Positions 19,222-28,920 of a stretch of 32,047 nt of DNA are shown piece by piece (within the stretch, counting starts at the first letter, position 1; each line of letters begins with the position of its first letter). The stretch spans positions 48,270 to 80,316 of the forward strand of contig WKLE02000186.1 in assembly GCA_014885115.2 (NCBI GenBank), written 5' to 3'. This stretch comes from Asterionellopsis glacialis (Eukaryota > Bacillariophyta > Plagiogrammaphyceae > Rhaphoneidales > Asterionellopsidaceae). The translations under genes were made by a program, and so were the position numbers. The notes beneath the pieces were generated by a model. It did not search any database. It was not told the DNA's origin and saw nothing but the letters and a program-made list of their open reading frames with translations.

Positions 19222-19774
19222 AAAAAATTCTGTACAACAATATAAATGATATTAAGAACTCTCTCGTTACATCCCCTTTCCCCCCCTCGTCAAAATTAGC
19301 TTTGCTTGTTCTGTCACGCAGAAGCAAGTAGGTTACCGTCCTTCAGTTGCTCAAAACTTCAAGTTGATAAACGTTCTTTTCTGTCGTGATGTAGTCCTAC
19401 ATTCACAGTGTTTTGTTTTGTTTTTCAACCTCGACACACTCGGAGTAAAACTCCAAGTCGTATTTTGGTGCACGACCGACTGTTGATTGTCTATTTCACA
19501 TAAAGATAATTTACTGTGCGAGAAAAAGCCTAAAAGGCTATTTTCAATAAATAAAAAGACCGCAATTAAGTAGGGTTCTCAATTAGTGAGAATTCGATCG
19601 AACCCATCCCCACACAATTCAACAAGAATGCAAAAAAGAATAAATCCGAAGAAAACATATTACAAGAGCAACGAGAACTGTAATTCCACGATCGTACTTT
19701 TTTATAATGTAAAACTAGTATTATTAAAAAAACAAGATCAAATTTGAAAAGCATCCACAAATAAAATTCCCATA
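19222..19774. other. intergenic region with several small hairpins
   Basis: 553 nt between two plus-strand genes. Seen: GGAGT/ACTCC around AAA (19442-19454), AGCCT/AGGCT around AAA (19527-19539), TTCTCA/TGAGAA around a 5-nt loop (19576-19592), and the palindrome TTCGATCGAA (19593-19602). AGTCCTAC is at 19393-19400. No RNA family was recognised and no protein frame is credible. Confidence 0.5.
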
Positions 19775-20623
19775 ATGAATAATCTTACACAAAGTTCGAA
19801 GCTTCTATTGTGGAATCCCTTCCATAAGTTTGCGTGTCGTTCCGTCATGTGTACTTTAGCAAGTGTTAGCGGTGGCGGAATACTTCCCAATGTATTTGGT
19901 GCAAAAGAAGCAAAAAGCCAGAAACAGTCAACACCGAAAATATCCCGAAGACATTTTGATGAAAACTATCGTGAACGAACAGTCCTCGGTGATGGTACAG
20001 TGGCTACACTTCGTCTTGCTCGATCAACTGACCATGATTTATGGGTGGACTGCTTTAAGAGGATATCACCAGAATCTCGGTACCTTCGGTTTTGTTCTGC
20101 AAAGAAAGCCCTGACTGAACAGGAAATACGATACTTTACAGTAGTGGATCAAGAAAAACACTTTTGTATCGTGGCTGTGAAAGAAGAATTGGATAGTGAT
20201 GGTAAGATCAAAGAAATTGCGTTAGGTATTGGTCGTTTCATTTGTGCGAAAGAAGATCCGAGCATAGCAGAACCTGCCATTGTTGTTATGGATGATTCTC
20301 AGAATCAGGGTCTGGGCTACCTGATTGCATTGCGACTGTTGGCAGCTGCAAGAGAAAGGAACGTCACGACATTTGAAGCAACAGTTCTTGGGACTAATAC
20401 AAAAGTTGTTCGGCTTATGAAAGATCTTTCACCTGATACAAAAATCTGTAGAGATGGTATGGACATGATCATTACCTCCAAGCTACCTTTTGTCCCGCCT
20501 GACGAGTCATGGTCCCATAAACATCAGATCGACCAGGAGCCATCTAAGCATACTGCTCCTATACATGGAACTGCATTTGACGTTCATATTAACTTGAATA
20601 AGTACCTCGAAGCAAAATATTAA
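19775..20623 (+). CDS. GNAT-family acetyltransferase, bacterial Pat-like
   Basis: 282 aa, single exon. The GNAT domain spans about residues 67-235. The start (RTVLGDGTVATLRLARSTDH) and the SPESRYLRF block (98-106) match the stand-alone or fused GNAT domains of bacterial protein-lysine acetyltransferases of the Pat group. The acetyl-CoA loop, motif A, is NQGLGYLIALRLL (177-189), preceded by EPAIVVMDD. The usual donor is acetyl-CoA; in bacteria, targets are lysines on enzymes such as acetyl-CoA synthetase. No cyclic-nucleotide or ligase-like domain is attached. The first 60 residues are basic and moderately hydrophobic (FHKFACRSVMCTLASV) and could be a mitochondrial or plastid leader, which is uncertain. 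Bacterial ancestry is inferred from the motif order. Confidence 0.8.
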   Translation: MNNLTQSSKLLLWNPFHKFACRSVMCTLASVSGGGILPNVFGAKEAKSQKQSTPKISRRHFDENYRERTVLGDGTVATLRLARSTDHDLWVDCFKRISPESRYLRFCSAKKALTEQEIRYFTVVDQEKHFCIVAVKEELDSDGKIKEIALGIGRFICAKEDPSIAEPAIVVMDDSQNQGLGYLIALRLLAAARERNVTTFEATVLGTNTKVVRLMKDLSPDTKICRDGMDMIITSKLPFVPPDESWSHKHQIDQEPSKHTAPIHGTAFDVHINLNKYLEAKY

Positions 20624-20903
20624 AGAAACTTGAAGATGTAAACATTAATAGACTAGGAGACACAAAATCACATGCTGTAGTAATCCAGGCAAATAAGTTA
20701 GCAGAATAAAGTAATTCTCAATTCGCTTTTTTCGTTTTTTAAAAATGCCAAATGAGTTCTATTATGCACTGTCTCTGTCTATGAATGAGACACAAAAAGA
20801 GACACTTTTACTCTTCAGTTGTGTAGTGCAAACAAAATTCTGATTTGAGCATTTCTTCAAAATTAGCCCAAAAACTTTTAAAAAATTATAGAAAGCTAGC
20901 AAA

Positions 20904-22730
20904 TTATTCCTCATAGAGAGTCTTATGTTCACGTAGAACAACGAAACGCCGAAACAATGTGGTAACAACTGCAAGACATGTCATTCCACCAGCTACACCA
21001 AATGCAACGCTTGGACCAAACAGGCGATACAATTCTCCCATGACCAGTGGCGCAATCACACGAGCAACAGTGTTGATTGCACCATCCAAACCCATGACAG
21101 CCCCACGTCGATTGGGTGGGACACATCGTAAAAGCATTGTGGGGATAGTAGGTCCATAAAGTGGTACACCACAATAGTATAATGCAGCAGCTCCTAGAAC
21201 AAGATAATTTGCAATAGGTGCTGTACCTGTGGAAATAGCTCCAAGTGCAAGTAGACCTGATCCTACAGCGGATAACCCCGCAGCACATGTTGCCACAGGA
21301 CCGAACTTTTCCAAGACAGATCCAGTTACACCAGTCGACACCGACAAACTGACACACGCCAACATTGTATAGACAAGTCCAATTGATTTGGCATCCAAAT
21401 TAACTCGGTCGCGTAATAATGCAGAAAAGAAGGCATGAAAGGTTGAGTCTCCAACATTAAAAAGAAAGGATACGACGCAAACTGTTGCAACTCCTGTCCA
21501 CATCCGTACACCTAAAGGACAGGCAATAATCGATGGATCAGTGTCAGTGTCGTCTGCTTGATTAATTTCTTTCTTTTTCGCATGGGGGACTTCTTTAACG
21601 AATAACGCAACAAGTGCAGCAGCAGCCAAGGATGCCAAAGCAGATACACTAATCACAAAACCCAGAGAGCCTGTAGTTTGTAGAACATCCTTTTGTGCCA
21701 TTGTTTGCGATATCCCAAGTGCTCGTCTCCGCAAGTCGTACATTAAACCACCCAAAATAGGGCCAGTGATGAAAGCCATTGTGGAGGCTGCATCACGCAG
21801 TGCGAGATATCGAGGTAACTTTCCATCCTTGTATCCCACATCAGCTAAATACGCCTTACTCACGGGACTAGAACCTGCAAACGATCCAGTCTGATGTTTG
21901 AAGCAAGGGAGACATGACAAGAAAGAGACAAAACAGAGGGAAATTTTGCAAGTGAGTTATTGAACTAATGAAGTGATTGTGTGTTTATTTACGTTCCAAC
22001 AAAAATGGATCTCTCGGTTTTACTTACAAGAACACGACTAGCAAGGAACAGCCCCAAAGAACCTTCTTTTTGAATTACTATAGATTGTAATGCTAGTCCA
22101 ACACCGCTGCCAAAAAGAGATGCTGCGATGACAGGTTTGCGCCCAATTTTATCAGATAACTGTGGCCACAAGAAAAGCCCCACAAGCATTCCCAAAGGAT
22201 AAGCACTTGTCAAAGAACCAAATGATGCGCCAACTTCTAATCCAAAATGCTTACCAAGCGCAGGCGTAACTATAGCATGATATTTTTGACAATAAGCAAC
22301 GGTTAGTATTTACACAAAAAAATGAATAGTTGGTACTCAGATCCGTTTGTTATTACTACTTACTTGGTCCAGCCATTGTAAAACCGAGAAGGTTTAAAAA
22401 GGCCGATGCAAGGACGACTACAACAGAAATTTGACGAGCCGAAAGCCGGAACTTTTTGACTGTAGAAGGATTATGTGCAAAACTTTCATCATCACTGCTG
22501 TGCTCTCCGCCACCTCTTGCTACAGCATCCATTTTGACGGTGCCTATTCTCGGTACGGCATTAGCAGCAGGGTGAACAGATAATAATTTATCTCGATCCC
22601 TTCTTTTTTGGATTTTTTCCGACAACATTAAATCTTTTGAAGAAACTAGTCTTCTTACTGAAGATGGTGCTGACCATCCAAGCGACAGTGGTGTGGAAAG
22701 TAGCAACAATGCGATGCTACAATGCTTCAT
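20904..22730 (-). CDS. major facilitator superfamily transporter, plastid-type leader
   Basis: Three exons on the minus strand (22730-22364, 22269-22028, 21890-20904) give about 531 aa. I chose the ATG at 22730; the open frame extends 18 nt upstream only to a TTG. A signal peptide (IALLLLSTPLSLGWSAP) has W at the cleavage point, a tolerated variant of the diatom plastid motif, so an envelope location is inferred. The MFS core begins near residue 100. GPITPALGKHFGL is formed across the first splice. LSDKIGRKPVI is the loop 2-3 signature. RVLTGSFAGSSPVSKAYLAD is formed across the second splice. PNRRGAVMGLDGAINTVARV is the repeat in the second half. Substrate unknown. The look is of the drug/metabolite:H+ antiporter type. 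Confidence 0.88.
21891..22027 (-). other. intron 2 of the MFS gene
   Basis: 137-nt intron, donor GTAAGT and acceptor ACATCAG, phase 0. A closer GCAG at 21874 would break the frame; the chosen site gives the family motif RVL|TGSFAGS. Confidence 0.8.
22270..22363 (-). other. intron 1 of the MFS gene
   Basis: 94-nt intron, donor GTAAGT and acceptor GCTATAG, phase 1. Splicing restores MAGP|ITPALGKHFGL. Confidence 0.85.
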
Positions 22731-23282
22731 TGGAACGAGTCGTTGCAAGTGCCAACCACAGAAGATTTTTTATTGTTTATCTATTTGGCCGCACATCTTG
22801 CCAGATGGCAAACTCTTTTTGTGTCACAGAAAAAGCTCCGGACTTTTGCACCCGGATATGAACGGACCCAAGAAAAGATTTTCTTGAAGATTAATGATAC
22901 ACATGTTAAGGACAAAGTTATAAAGGGTATATTTTAATGGAAAATAATTTTTCTCGGGGTAAGCCTTAACTCGATTATTCCATTATTTTTAAAAACTCCT
23001 AATATGTTCATGGAAAATCGCACATCCAAAGCAAGGACTTCTTTCCATTATGCAGTTGAAGGGCTGTTTTAGGCATTCATGGAGAATTTCATAGAGAATG
23101 ATGTACCAGTAAAATATTCAATTTAACTCTCAAACTCTGATATCCTTGGGAAAGTTTCTTCCCTTCATAGGATGAACAGTGTTAGCATGATTGCTTGTTG
23201 CAATTTTGGGAAAATGGACCGAAGATACCGCAGTCCTGAAATTTTGATTCTAAATTACTGTTTCGTACATTGGCATACCATA
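22731..23282. other. intergenic region between the MFS gene and the 23283 gene
   Basis: 552 nt: promoter of the minus-strand MFS gene and 3' flank of the next minus-strand gene. Plus-strand frames starting near 22637-22722 overlap the MFS start antisense and have no recognisable domain. Nothing else seen. Confidence 0.5.
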
Positions 23283-24698
23283 CTAAGGTCTACCTCGATT
23301 TCTTTGTCCATCACGGTCCATAATGAATGCATATGCACGTTTATCTCCTGTCTTGAGTTGCTGTGCACGGACACTTTCAATAGCTTCAAGATACGGTAAG
23401 AAAGAGGCAGCACTACTCAGTTCCTTTTCAAGCGCTTGCAGTGCACGTGCGGCAGCATCTTCCAGTACACCAGAAGTACGTAAAGTTCGCCATTGATCCT
23501 TTATCCATTTCGCCATAAACGGTGACACAACCTTTTTGCGTTCATGCAACTTGTGTTCGATAAAGTCATCAATACCGGACGATTCCATGATTGTTTCTAC
23601 CAATTGTGTAGATTTGCCTTGTAATTGATCGTATGCCTTCTTACTTTGTCCTGCAGCAAATCTTGATTTTGATTGCACTTGTTCCAATGCAGCAGTTGAC
23701 ATTCCCTTTGCAAACTTGAGTAAGATATCCATACTATCCAATAATACAGGATCTTTGGGGAGTAAAAAAATGAAAAATAGAAGGAAGATCAATTGAGAAA
23801 TAAAAAGTACAATACAAAAAACAGAGCTGAAGGATGTAGACCTACCAGAGAGAAGTTTATGTAAATGTTGTAATCTTCGGAGTTGTCGATTATACCGTAT
23901 ACGAAGAATGGGTTCCACGATTTCACATCCAATTGTTATTAACGATGCAATTAACCCAAAGGTTGCAAAGAGTGGGAGTAAAATACCCGAAAGACTTGCA
24001 AAGCTAATTGCTAGAAAAGCCTTGGTTAACAGTTGTAAAATTTTTGTTATTTCGTTTCCCCATGTATCGAATGTAATGACACGAAGGGTAGATACAATAA
24101 CAGCCGTGATATAACATAAAGTCATCAACCCCATAGATATTGGAAGTAGCAATAAAAATGCGAATCGTAAAAGTAGCAAAGCTAGGAATGCCATTCGTTT
24201 TGATTTCAATACTGTTGTACGAGCAAATTCTACTCCCTGATGATTTGATAATAAAGATGATACCTGATTTTGTTGTTGTTTGTCCTTCTTGGGATTCGCC
24301 ATTTGCTCTTGTTGATTCCAACCACCTCCACCTCGTACAATTATTGCTGGTGTTAGTTTCGTCGCATGGAGTATAGATTGAGACCTTTGTAGCAGTAGTA
24401 ATGATGACGAAAATTGTGGTCTTGCTTCATATCTATCACAATTATATTTGGGAGGTATGTTTATTGGATATTGAGACTTTAATTTATCCTCTACAAGAGA
24501 TATGTGATTCATGCAAGATCTCTGTGAAGTTGACGACGACTCAGCAACAACCATAATCATGTGAAGGGCAATAAAACATAAGAATATGAAAGTGCTTCTA
24601 CGATGGATGTACGATCTCATATTTTGGGCCGGTTGATGAGTCATTGTGATATTACTGATCAAGTAATGGTTGTCGTCTGAAAAAATCCTTCTTGTCAT
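23283..24698 (-). CDS. unknown multi-pass membrane protein
   Basis: Read through, 471 aa; with the probable in-frame intron removed, 440 aa (exons 24698-23846 and 23752-23283). Function not recognised. A hydrophobic stretch at residues 35-52 (FIFLCFIALHMIMVVA) may be a signal anchor after a charged N-terminus. RGGGG lies near 122. Two or three membrane helices span about 165-260 (LALLLLRFAFLLLLPISMGL, YITAVIVSTLRVITF, AFLAISFASLSGILLPLFAT). The C-terminal half is charged and helical (EHKLHERKKVVSPFMAKWIK; AAARALQALEKELSSAASFL). The start at 24698 is the first ATG; a later Met (residue 19 or 27) would place the hydrophobic segment nearer the N-terminus and suit a secretory or plastid precursor. 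Confidence 0.7.
   Translation of the reverse strand: MTRRIFSDDNHYLISNITMTHQPAQNMRSYIHRRSTFIFLCFIALHMIMVVAESSSTSQRSCMNHISLVEDKLKSQYPINIPPKYNCDRYEARPQFSSSLLLLQRSQSILHATKLTPAIIVRGGGGWNQQEQMANPKKDKQQQNQVSSLLSNHQGVEFARTTVLKSKRMAFLALLLLRFAFLLLLPISMGLMTLCYITAVIVSTLRVITFDTWGNEITKILQLLTKAFLAISFASLSGILLPLFATFGLIASLITIGCEIVEPILRIRYNRQLRRLQHLHKLLSGRSTSFSSVFCIVLFISQLIFLLFFIFLLPKDPVLLDSMDILLKFAKGMSTAALEQVQSKSRFAAGQSKKAYDQLQGKSTQLVETIMESSGIDDFIEHKLHERKKVVSPFMAKWIKDQWRTLRTSGVLEDAAARALQALEKELSSAASFLPYLEAIESVRAQQLKTGDKRAYAFIMDRDGQRNRGRP
23753..23845 (-). other. probable 93-nt in-frame intron
   Basis: Donor GTAGGT, T-rich body, acceptor CCCAAAG, phase 1. It has no stop and is a multiple of three, so it hides inside the open frame. 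Its translation is Phe/Leu/Ile-rich (VFCIVLFISQLIFLLFFIFL). Its length matches the other introns here. Removal gives KLLSDPVLLDSMDILLKF. Confidence 0.6.
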
Positions 24699-25193
24699 GG
24701 GTTTAGAGGATTGTGGTTGTGGTCCATGATAAATGCGGACGACAGAACAAAAAAAGAAAAAGTGTGAAGGTTCTGGCGTTAAAAGGTAGAGGACTCGTTC
24801 ATACCAGGTAGGATTTGGAGACTATCGTTCGTAGGACCATACTTATCGTATAATATGGAGTACTAGTTTACGTTGACAAGATAAAAAAGAACGAGACAAT
24901 ATCATTAAAAAATAAATGAGGGTTCGGGTTTTTGAAGCCAAAGATACGCCCGACTGCTTTGCTTCCGAGAGTTCCGAGAAAACAAAAAATTTCAAATCTT
25001 TCACACACGGTGCACGAAAAAGAGTCTATTTCCGAAGAAGCACAAAACCCATTTGAGATATTATTATTTCATTCTTGACACCTGTCAAAACGACGACCAG
25101 AACAACATCTGTTGTGACAACAACAATTGTGTCAACACACTCCAATACAACACAATAACACACTACTGTATTTCAAATATCTACAATACAGCA
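24699..25193. other. divergent intergenic region
   Basis: 495 nt between the 24698 and 25194 starts. Contains a GTAGGACC-type motif near 24831 and ACCAGGTAGG near 24803. The last 130 nt are C/A-rich and T-poor, consistent with a 5' UTR; the open frame runs into it but has no ATG there. Confidence 0.5.
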
Positions 25194-25787
25194 ATGATGA
25201 ATAAGAACAAATATTGTATGCTTTCTTCAATGTCTCGTCGATCAACTCTCTTACTGGCAGTGGTGCTTCTTTCAGTGACAATCACGTTTTCAGATGCTTT
25301 TACTACCACGTCGTGTACTACAACTTGTCGTGGAGTAATGTCATCATCGACACAACACCCCAATCCAGTATGGAAAAGAACACAATCGACACATCGTACT
25401 ACTAATTCTGTGACATCCTTACAAATGGCACAAGTAAATGAAAAGGAAGCCAAGGGTGGGATTGACAAAGTTGTTGCTGCCATACGTAAAGATCGTACAG
25501 CAGCATCTGAATTAGGGAAATTAACCAAAGTCAATAATATCTTGGGGTTCGGCAGTCCCAAACCTGGTGTACTAGCTGTACGATTCAATGCGTCCTTTCA
25601 AAAAGGTGGCATGGGACGATCCAGTGTGCCATTACCCTTTGGATTAGGACAATCTAATAAAAGTGAAGGACGTGGTACCATGGTAGGACAAGTAAAGGCT
25701 TCTATCAATACAGATACTGGTAAACTTATAAGTTGCAGTGTCTTTCGTGATTTAGGATATGGACGTGCCTTTGAAATGAAAGTCTAA
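25194..25787 (+). CDS. unknown plastid-targeted soluble protein
   Basis: 197 aa from the ATG at 25194; the frame is open upstream but lacks an ATG, so this is the earliest proper start (a Met at 25218 or 25230 is also possible). The signal peptide STLLLAVVLLSVTITFSDAF ends in a DAF|TTT ASAFAP-type site, giving strong inference of plastid import. After a Ser/Thr-rich transit-like stretch the mature part begins near VTSLQMAQVNEKEAKGGIDK. It has a basic helix (VVAAIRKDRTAASELGKL) and a compact beta-rich C-terminus (LAVRFNASFQKGG, VPLPFGLGQSN, GQVKASINTDTGKLISCSVF) ending GYGRAFEMKV. The family is not recognised; a thylakoid or photosystem accessory role is a guess only. Ordered sequence through to the stop supports it as real. 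Confidence 0.75.
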   Translation: MMNKNKYCMLSSMSRRSTLLLAVVLLSVTITFSDAFTTTSCTTTCRGVMSSSTQHPNPVWKRTQSTHRTTNSVTSLQMAQVNEKEAKGGIDKVVAAIRKDRTAASELGKLTKVNNILGFGSPKPGVLAVRFNASFQKGGMGRSSVPLPFGLGQSNKSEGRGTMVGQVKASINTDTGKLISCSVFRDLGYGRAFEMKV

Positions 25788-25974
25788 GTTTAGTACGTAG
25801 CTTTCGTTCATTCTTTGCTCTCGTAGAGAGTGGGTGTGTACATTGTTTGGGACATGAGACAAGAAAATAAAAACAACAAATAACAGTATTACATATTACA
25901 AATAAGCTTGGACGTTTCTTACAATAATCGTCATTCTTTCTCTACTTAAATAGGTTATACTTTTTTACTGCACT

Positions 25975-25992
25975 AGAGAGAGAGAGAGAGAG
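25975..25992. repeat. (AG)9 microsatellite
   Basis: Nine perfect AG units in the 3' flank of the 25194 gene. Confidence 0.9.
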
Positions 25993-26045
25993 GTGGCATC
26001 TTTGATATCCTTCAAGTACAATTGATGTTTTTATTTCAATTTATT

Positions 26046-26075
26046 TATTCTACTAGACATTATTCTACTAGACAT
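26046..26075. repeat. 15-bp exact tandem duplication
   Basis: TATTCTACTAGACAT occurs twice in direct succession. A simple replication-type duplication in non-coding DNA. Confidence 0.9.
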
Positions 26076-27015
26076 GAAGCATAAAATAGAAGAGATCAAA
26101 TTGATAGGCATGCAATGATAATTTGTCTATCGATTCCTTTCCAAATGACAGTCGATTATGATTTCCGTGTAGTCAGTAGACACAATCAACAATCATGATC
26201 TACACACCCTGCAAGATCTGCTCTAGAGAAAATGTCGAAATTGGCACTTCCTAGAGCTAGAAAGAGTGGAAACAAAGGGTGAGCCAAACCTGGTACGCCG
26301 AAGAACAGACAGAAAGACAAATCAGTATTTAGTCTACGTATACAAGAAATCGCATATAATTCAGTAGAAGCCTGAGTTTCATTGGACAACTATCTCTGGT
26401 TCGCTTAGATGGAGAGGCGCATTCGCTTTCATCTTTTTTCTTTTTGGCGCGAGACGACCCCTTTTTCTGGGTGTCTGCGATTGAACTGATCTTTATGTAT
26501 CTGGTATCTCTTCAGATAAAAGGGTTCAGTACTGTGGCAGCAGCTGGTAACGACGTCAGATGATAAAGTAGTGTAAATGTTAGTATCTAGGATAATGTAC
26601 ATTGTGATAACGTAGTATGTTCTTACGTTCAAAAGACGATCTTTTAACGGTGACGTATGCGATTTTCTGGTATTGATTTCCTGTAGCATTTATCGTATAA
26701 TTCAATTTATTTAGCAGCAGTGCGTTTCTGGGGGTGTCTTTCCCACAAGATCTTTTCTTTCAAGCTGCCCAAAGCGAATCTTTCTCTGGTTTCCGTCTTG
26801 TTCTTTACGGCAGACACACTGATATTTACTTGTCCCACGGTAGCTCTAGTACAGCATAATATTATTGTAGTTGTTCTTCACGACTTCCAATTTCATACAA
26901 GTGACGCCAAGAGAAGGCATCTCTTTATTGTTCTCGTCGCAAGTTGATCACTATCCTTTCTCTAGTCAATTCATTTTTAAATTCCTTTGAAACTCTACAT
27001 CAAAAGAAAATCCCA

Positions 27016-28005
27016 ATGAAAGTGTTACCTTTGCTTGTTGCCCTTGTGGCTAGTGTCTCCTCCTTTCAGGTGACACCACCTGCTGCTCTTCGCGCTACAA
27101 ACTACCATACTGCTTCGACTAGCACTGTCATTGCTGCGGAAGAAAGTGGTGAAGACACCAAGACAACTACGTCAATCAGTATGGATGCTACTGCTGCTTC
27201 AGATGCTGTTGCTGCAGCTGCCATGGCATCAGCAAGGAAAACTCCATTAGTTCCCGGGAAAGAAGCTGAACTCATGGATGAACGCATCTTTAAATTGAAC
27301 AAGGCCATCATTGATACCGTTTATGACATTATTTGTTTTTTGTACCCTGTACGCGGTACCGATCGTGACTTTGCACGATTCTATGTCTTGGAAACCGTGG
27401 CCCGTGTCCCCTACTTTGCCTACCTGTCCGTCATGCATTTACGTGAAACCTTTGGAGAACGTAACGATTCTCAATCGGAACGCATGCGTACTCATTATGC
27501 CGAAGCTGACAATGAATTACACCATTTGTTGATTATGGAAAGTTTAGGTGGTAATTCCAGTGTGGTGGACCGCACTTTGGCACAAACCATGGCATTTGGA
27601 TATTATTGGTACGTCATTGCTATTTACAGTATTTCACAACCCGCTGCCTACCACTTGTCGGAATTGATTGAAGACCACGCCTTTAACACGTACAACAAAT
27701 ATTTGACGGAATACGAAGATGAGTTAAAAAAGAAACCCGTCCCACCTATTGCTCAAAAGTATTACGTAGAAGACAATCCATTTTTATTTGATTTATTCTG
27801 TACCGTCAAGGAACCGGATGAGACAGGCGGGTATTCCGCACGTCGACCTACCTTGAAAACCTTGTATGATGTCTTTGTCAATGTACGTGATGATGAACGT
27901 GAACATTGGAAAACATTATGTAACTTGGTCCAATACGATGATATGCAAGGTATTGAAAATAGTAAGGTACAAAGTACGCGTCCTAAACCTGTTGAAGCAG
28001 TCTAA
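27016..28005 (+). CDS. PTOX: plastid terminal oxidase (plastoquinol oxidase)
   Basis: 329 aa from the ATG at 27016. Diiron oxidase of the alternative-oxidase superfamily, plastid branch: oxidises plastoquinol and reduces O2 to water, acting in chlororespiration, carotenoid desaturation and relief of over-reduced electron carriers. The leader MKVLPLLVALVASVSSFQVT is a signal peptide with an SSF|QVTP plastid site, and Ala/Thr-rich transit sequence follows to about residue 75. Iron ligands by family pattern: E126 (YVLETVAR), E167 and H170 (NELHHLLIME), E219 (SELIEDHAFNTY), and E294 and H297 (RDDEREHW). All six are present. NELHHLLIMESLGGN is diagnostic of PTOX rather than mitochondrial AOX. The thylakoid stromal face is inferred. 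Confidence 0.95.
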   Translation: MKVLPLLVALVASVSSFQVTPPAALRATNYHTASTSTVIAAEESGEDTKTTTSISMDATAASDAVAAAAMASARKTPLVPGKEAELMDERIFKLNKAIIDTVYDIICFLYPVRGTDRDFARFYVLETVARVPYFAYLSVMHLRETFGERNDSQSERMRTHYAEADNELHHLLIMESLGGNSSVVDRTLAQTMAFGYYWYVIAIYSISQPAAYHLSELIEDHAFNTYNKYLTEYEDELKKKPVPPIAQKYYVEDNPFLFDLFCTVKEPDETGGYSARRPTLKTLYDVFVNVRDDEREHWKTLCNLVQYDDMQGIENSKVQSTRPKPVEAV

Positions 28006-28920
28006 TTTTTTAAAGAAAGACAACATGGGTTTATGAGGTTTATTTTGTTCAAGAATGACGGGGAGGGAATAGCAAGTACAAGTTTGGACGGTCTCCTCAC
28101 TTTCATATTCTTATATCTCTCTCTTTGAATTATTTCAAACAAAACAAACGACGCAAATCAATACTCAAAACTACTTGAACAATGGAGAATTATGCTGTAA
28201 CAACTAAAATCTACTCTAGAGTTAACTCCAACCAAATATTCATGCATTTTACGTGCACCACTATTTTAGTTGTTTGAAAATAAAACATTCCATCGTTTTT
28301 CATTTTTTAACAAAGGAATGAGAGATCTCTCCAATAAACCAATGGGTTCTGCAGATACGATTCTCGAACTTGTGATGATTTTAATTCAGACGACAAGAAG
28401 AAGAAGAATATGTAATGCTTCTGAATCTTGGCAGTTCTCTCTGGAGAGAGAAAATCCACGTCCTCTGATCTCCTCCAGAATGCTTTGTGCTGATTTCCCG
28501 GCCTAACCCCTATCTGGGAATGCTCTCATATTGGAGATACTGACTGTACGTAGGACAATAATTGTGGTATTCTTAGGGATGCCTTTAAACTAGTCTCACC
28601 TACTTGATAACCAGTACTCATGGGTGTACGCATGAATGTACGATTATTGGGATACAGCGCATATCTTGACATTCTGACTCACTCGACTGCATTAGGTTTC
28701 GACAGAAAGAAATTCTTCCAAAATAACCGAAAAAGGCGACATAATTATTTGAATATATCCAACACCAGCTGTTGCATTCGACATTTCGAAAAAGATTTGT
28801 TGTATCGTTCTCTGAAAAGAAGTACTTGTTGAACAACAAATCACAAAAGAAGTGTCACTACAAAAGAACACGAAAAGACAATATCTCGCAGTTATTTCTG
28901 TTAAAATTATTAGTTCTCTC
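28006..28920. other. intergenic region between PTOX and the 28921 gene
   Basis: 915 nt. Contains CTCTAGAG at 28214-28221 and the imperfect inverted repeat TCTCTCTGGAGAGA at 28436-28449. Small frames (28270-28506 and 28620-28832) lack recognisable features. The last 70 nt continue the frame of the next gene but only from a GTG. Confidence 0.5.

Larger units (their letters stand above)
25788..27015. other. long intergenic region upstream of PTOX
   Basis: 1228 nt: 3' flank of the 25194 gene, then the PTOX promoter. Holds an AG microsatellite, a 15-bp duplication and CTCTAGAG at 26221-26228. CCTGGTAC is at 26289-26296. The PTOX frame stays open upstream of its ATG to 26944 but only from a TTG. 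Other frames (e.g. minus 26689-26429) look like chance. Confidence 0.5.

Noticed and set aside
19580..19620. tRNA T-arm-like GGGTTCGATCG on the minus strand
   Set aside because: It is part of the palindrome TTCGATCGAA; the flanks do not form a cloverleaf.
26429..26689. Minus-strand 86-codon frame upstream of PTOX
   Set aside because: No domain, unlikely composition, and it lies in the probable PTOX promoter region.
26944..27015. N-terminal extension of PTOX
   Set aside because: Only a TTG starts it, and it would bury the signal peptide that begins cleanly at the ATG at 27016.
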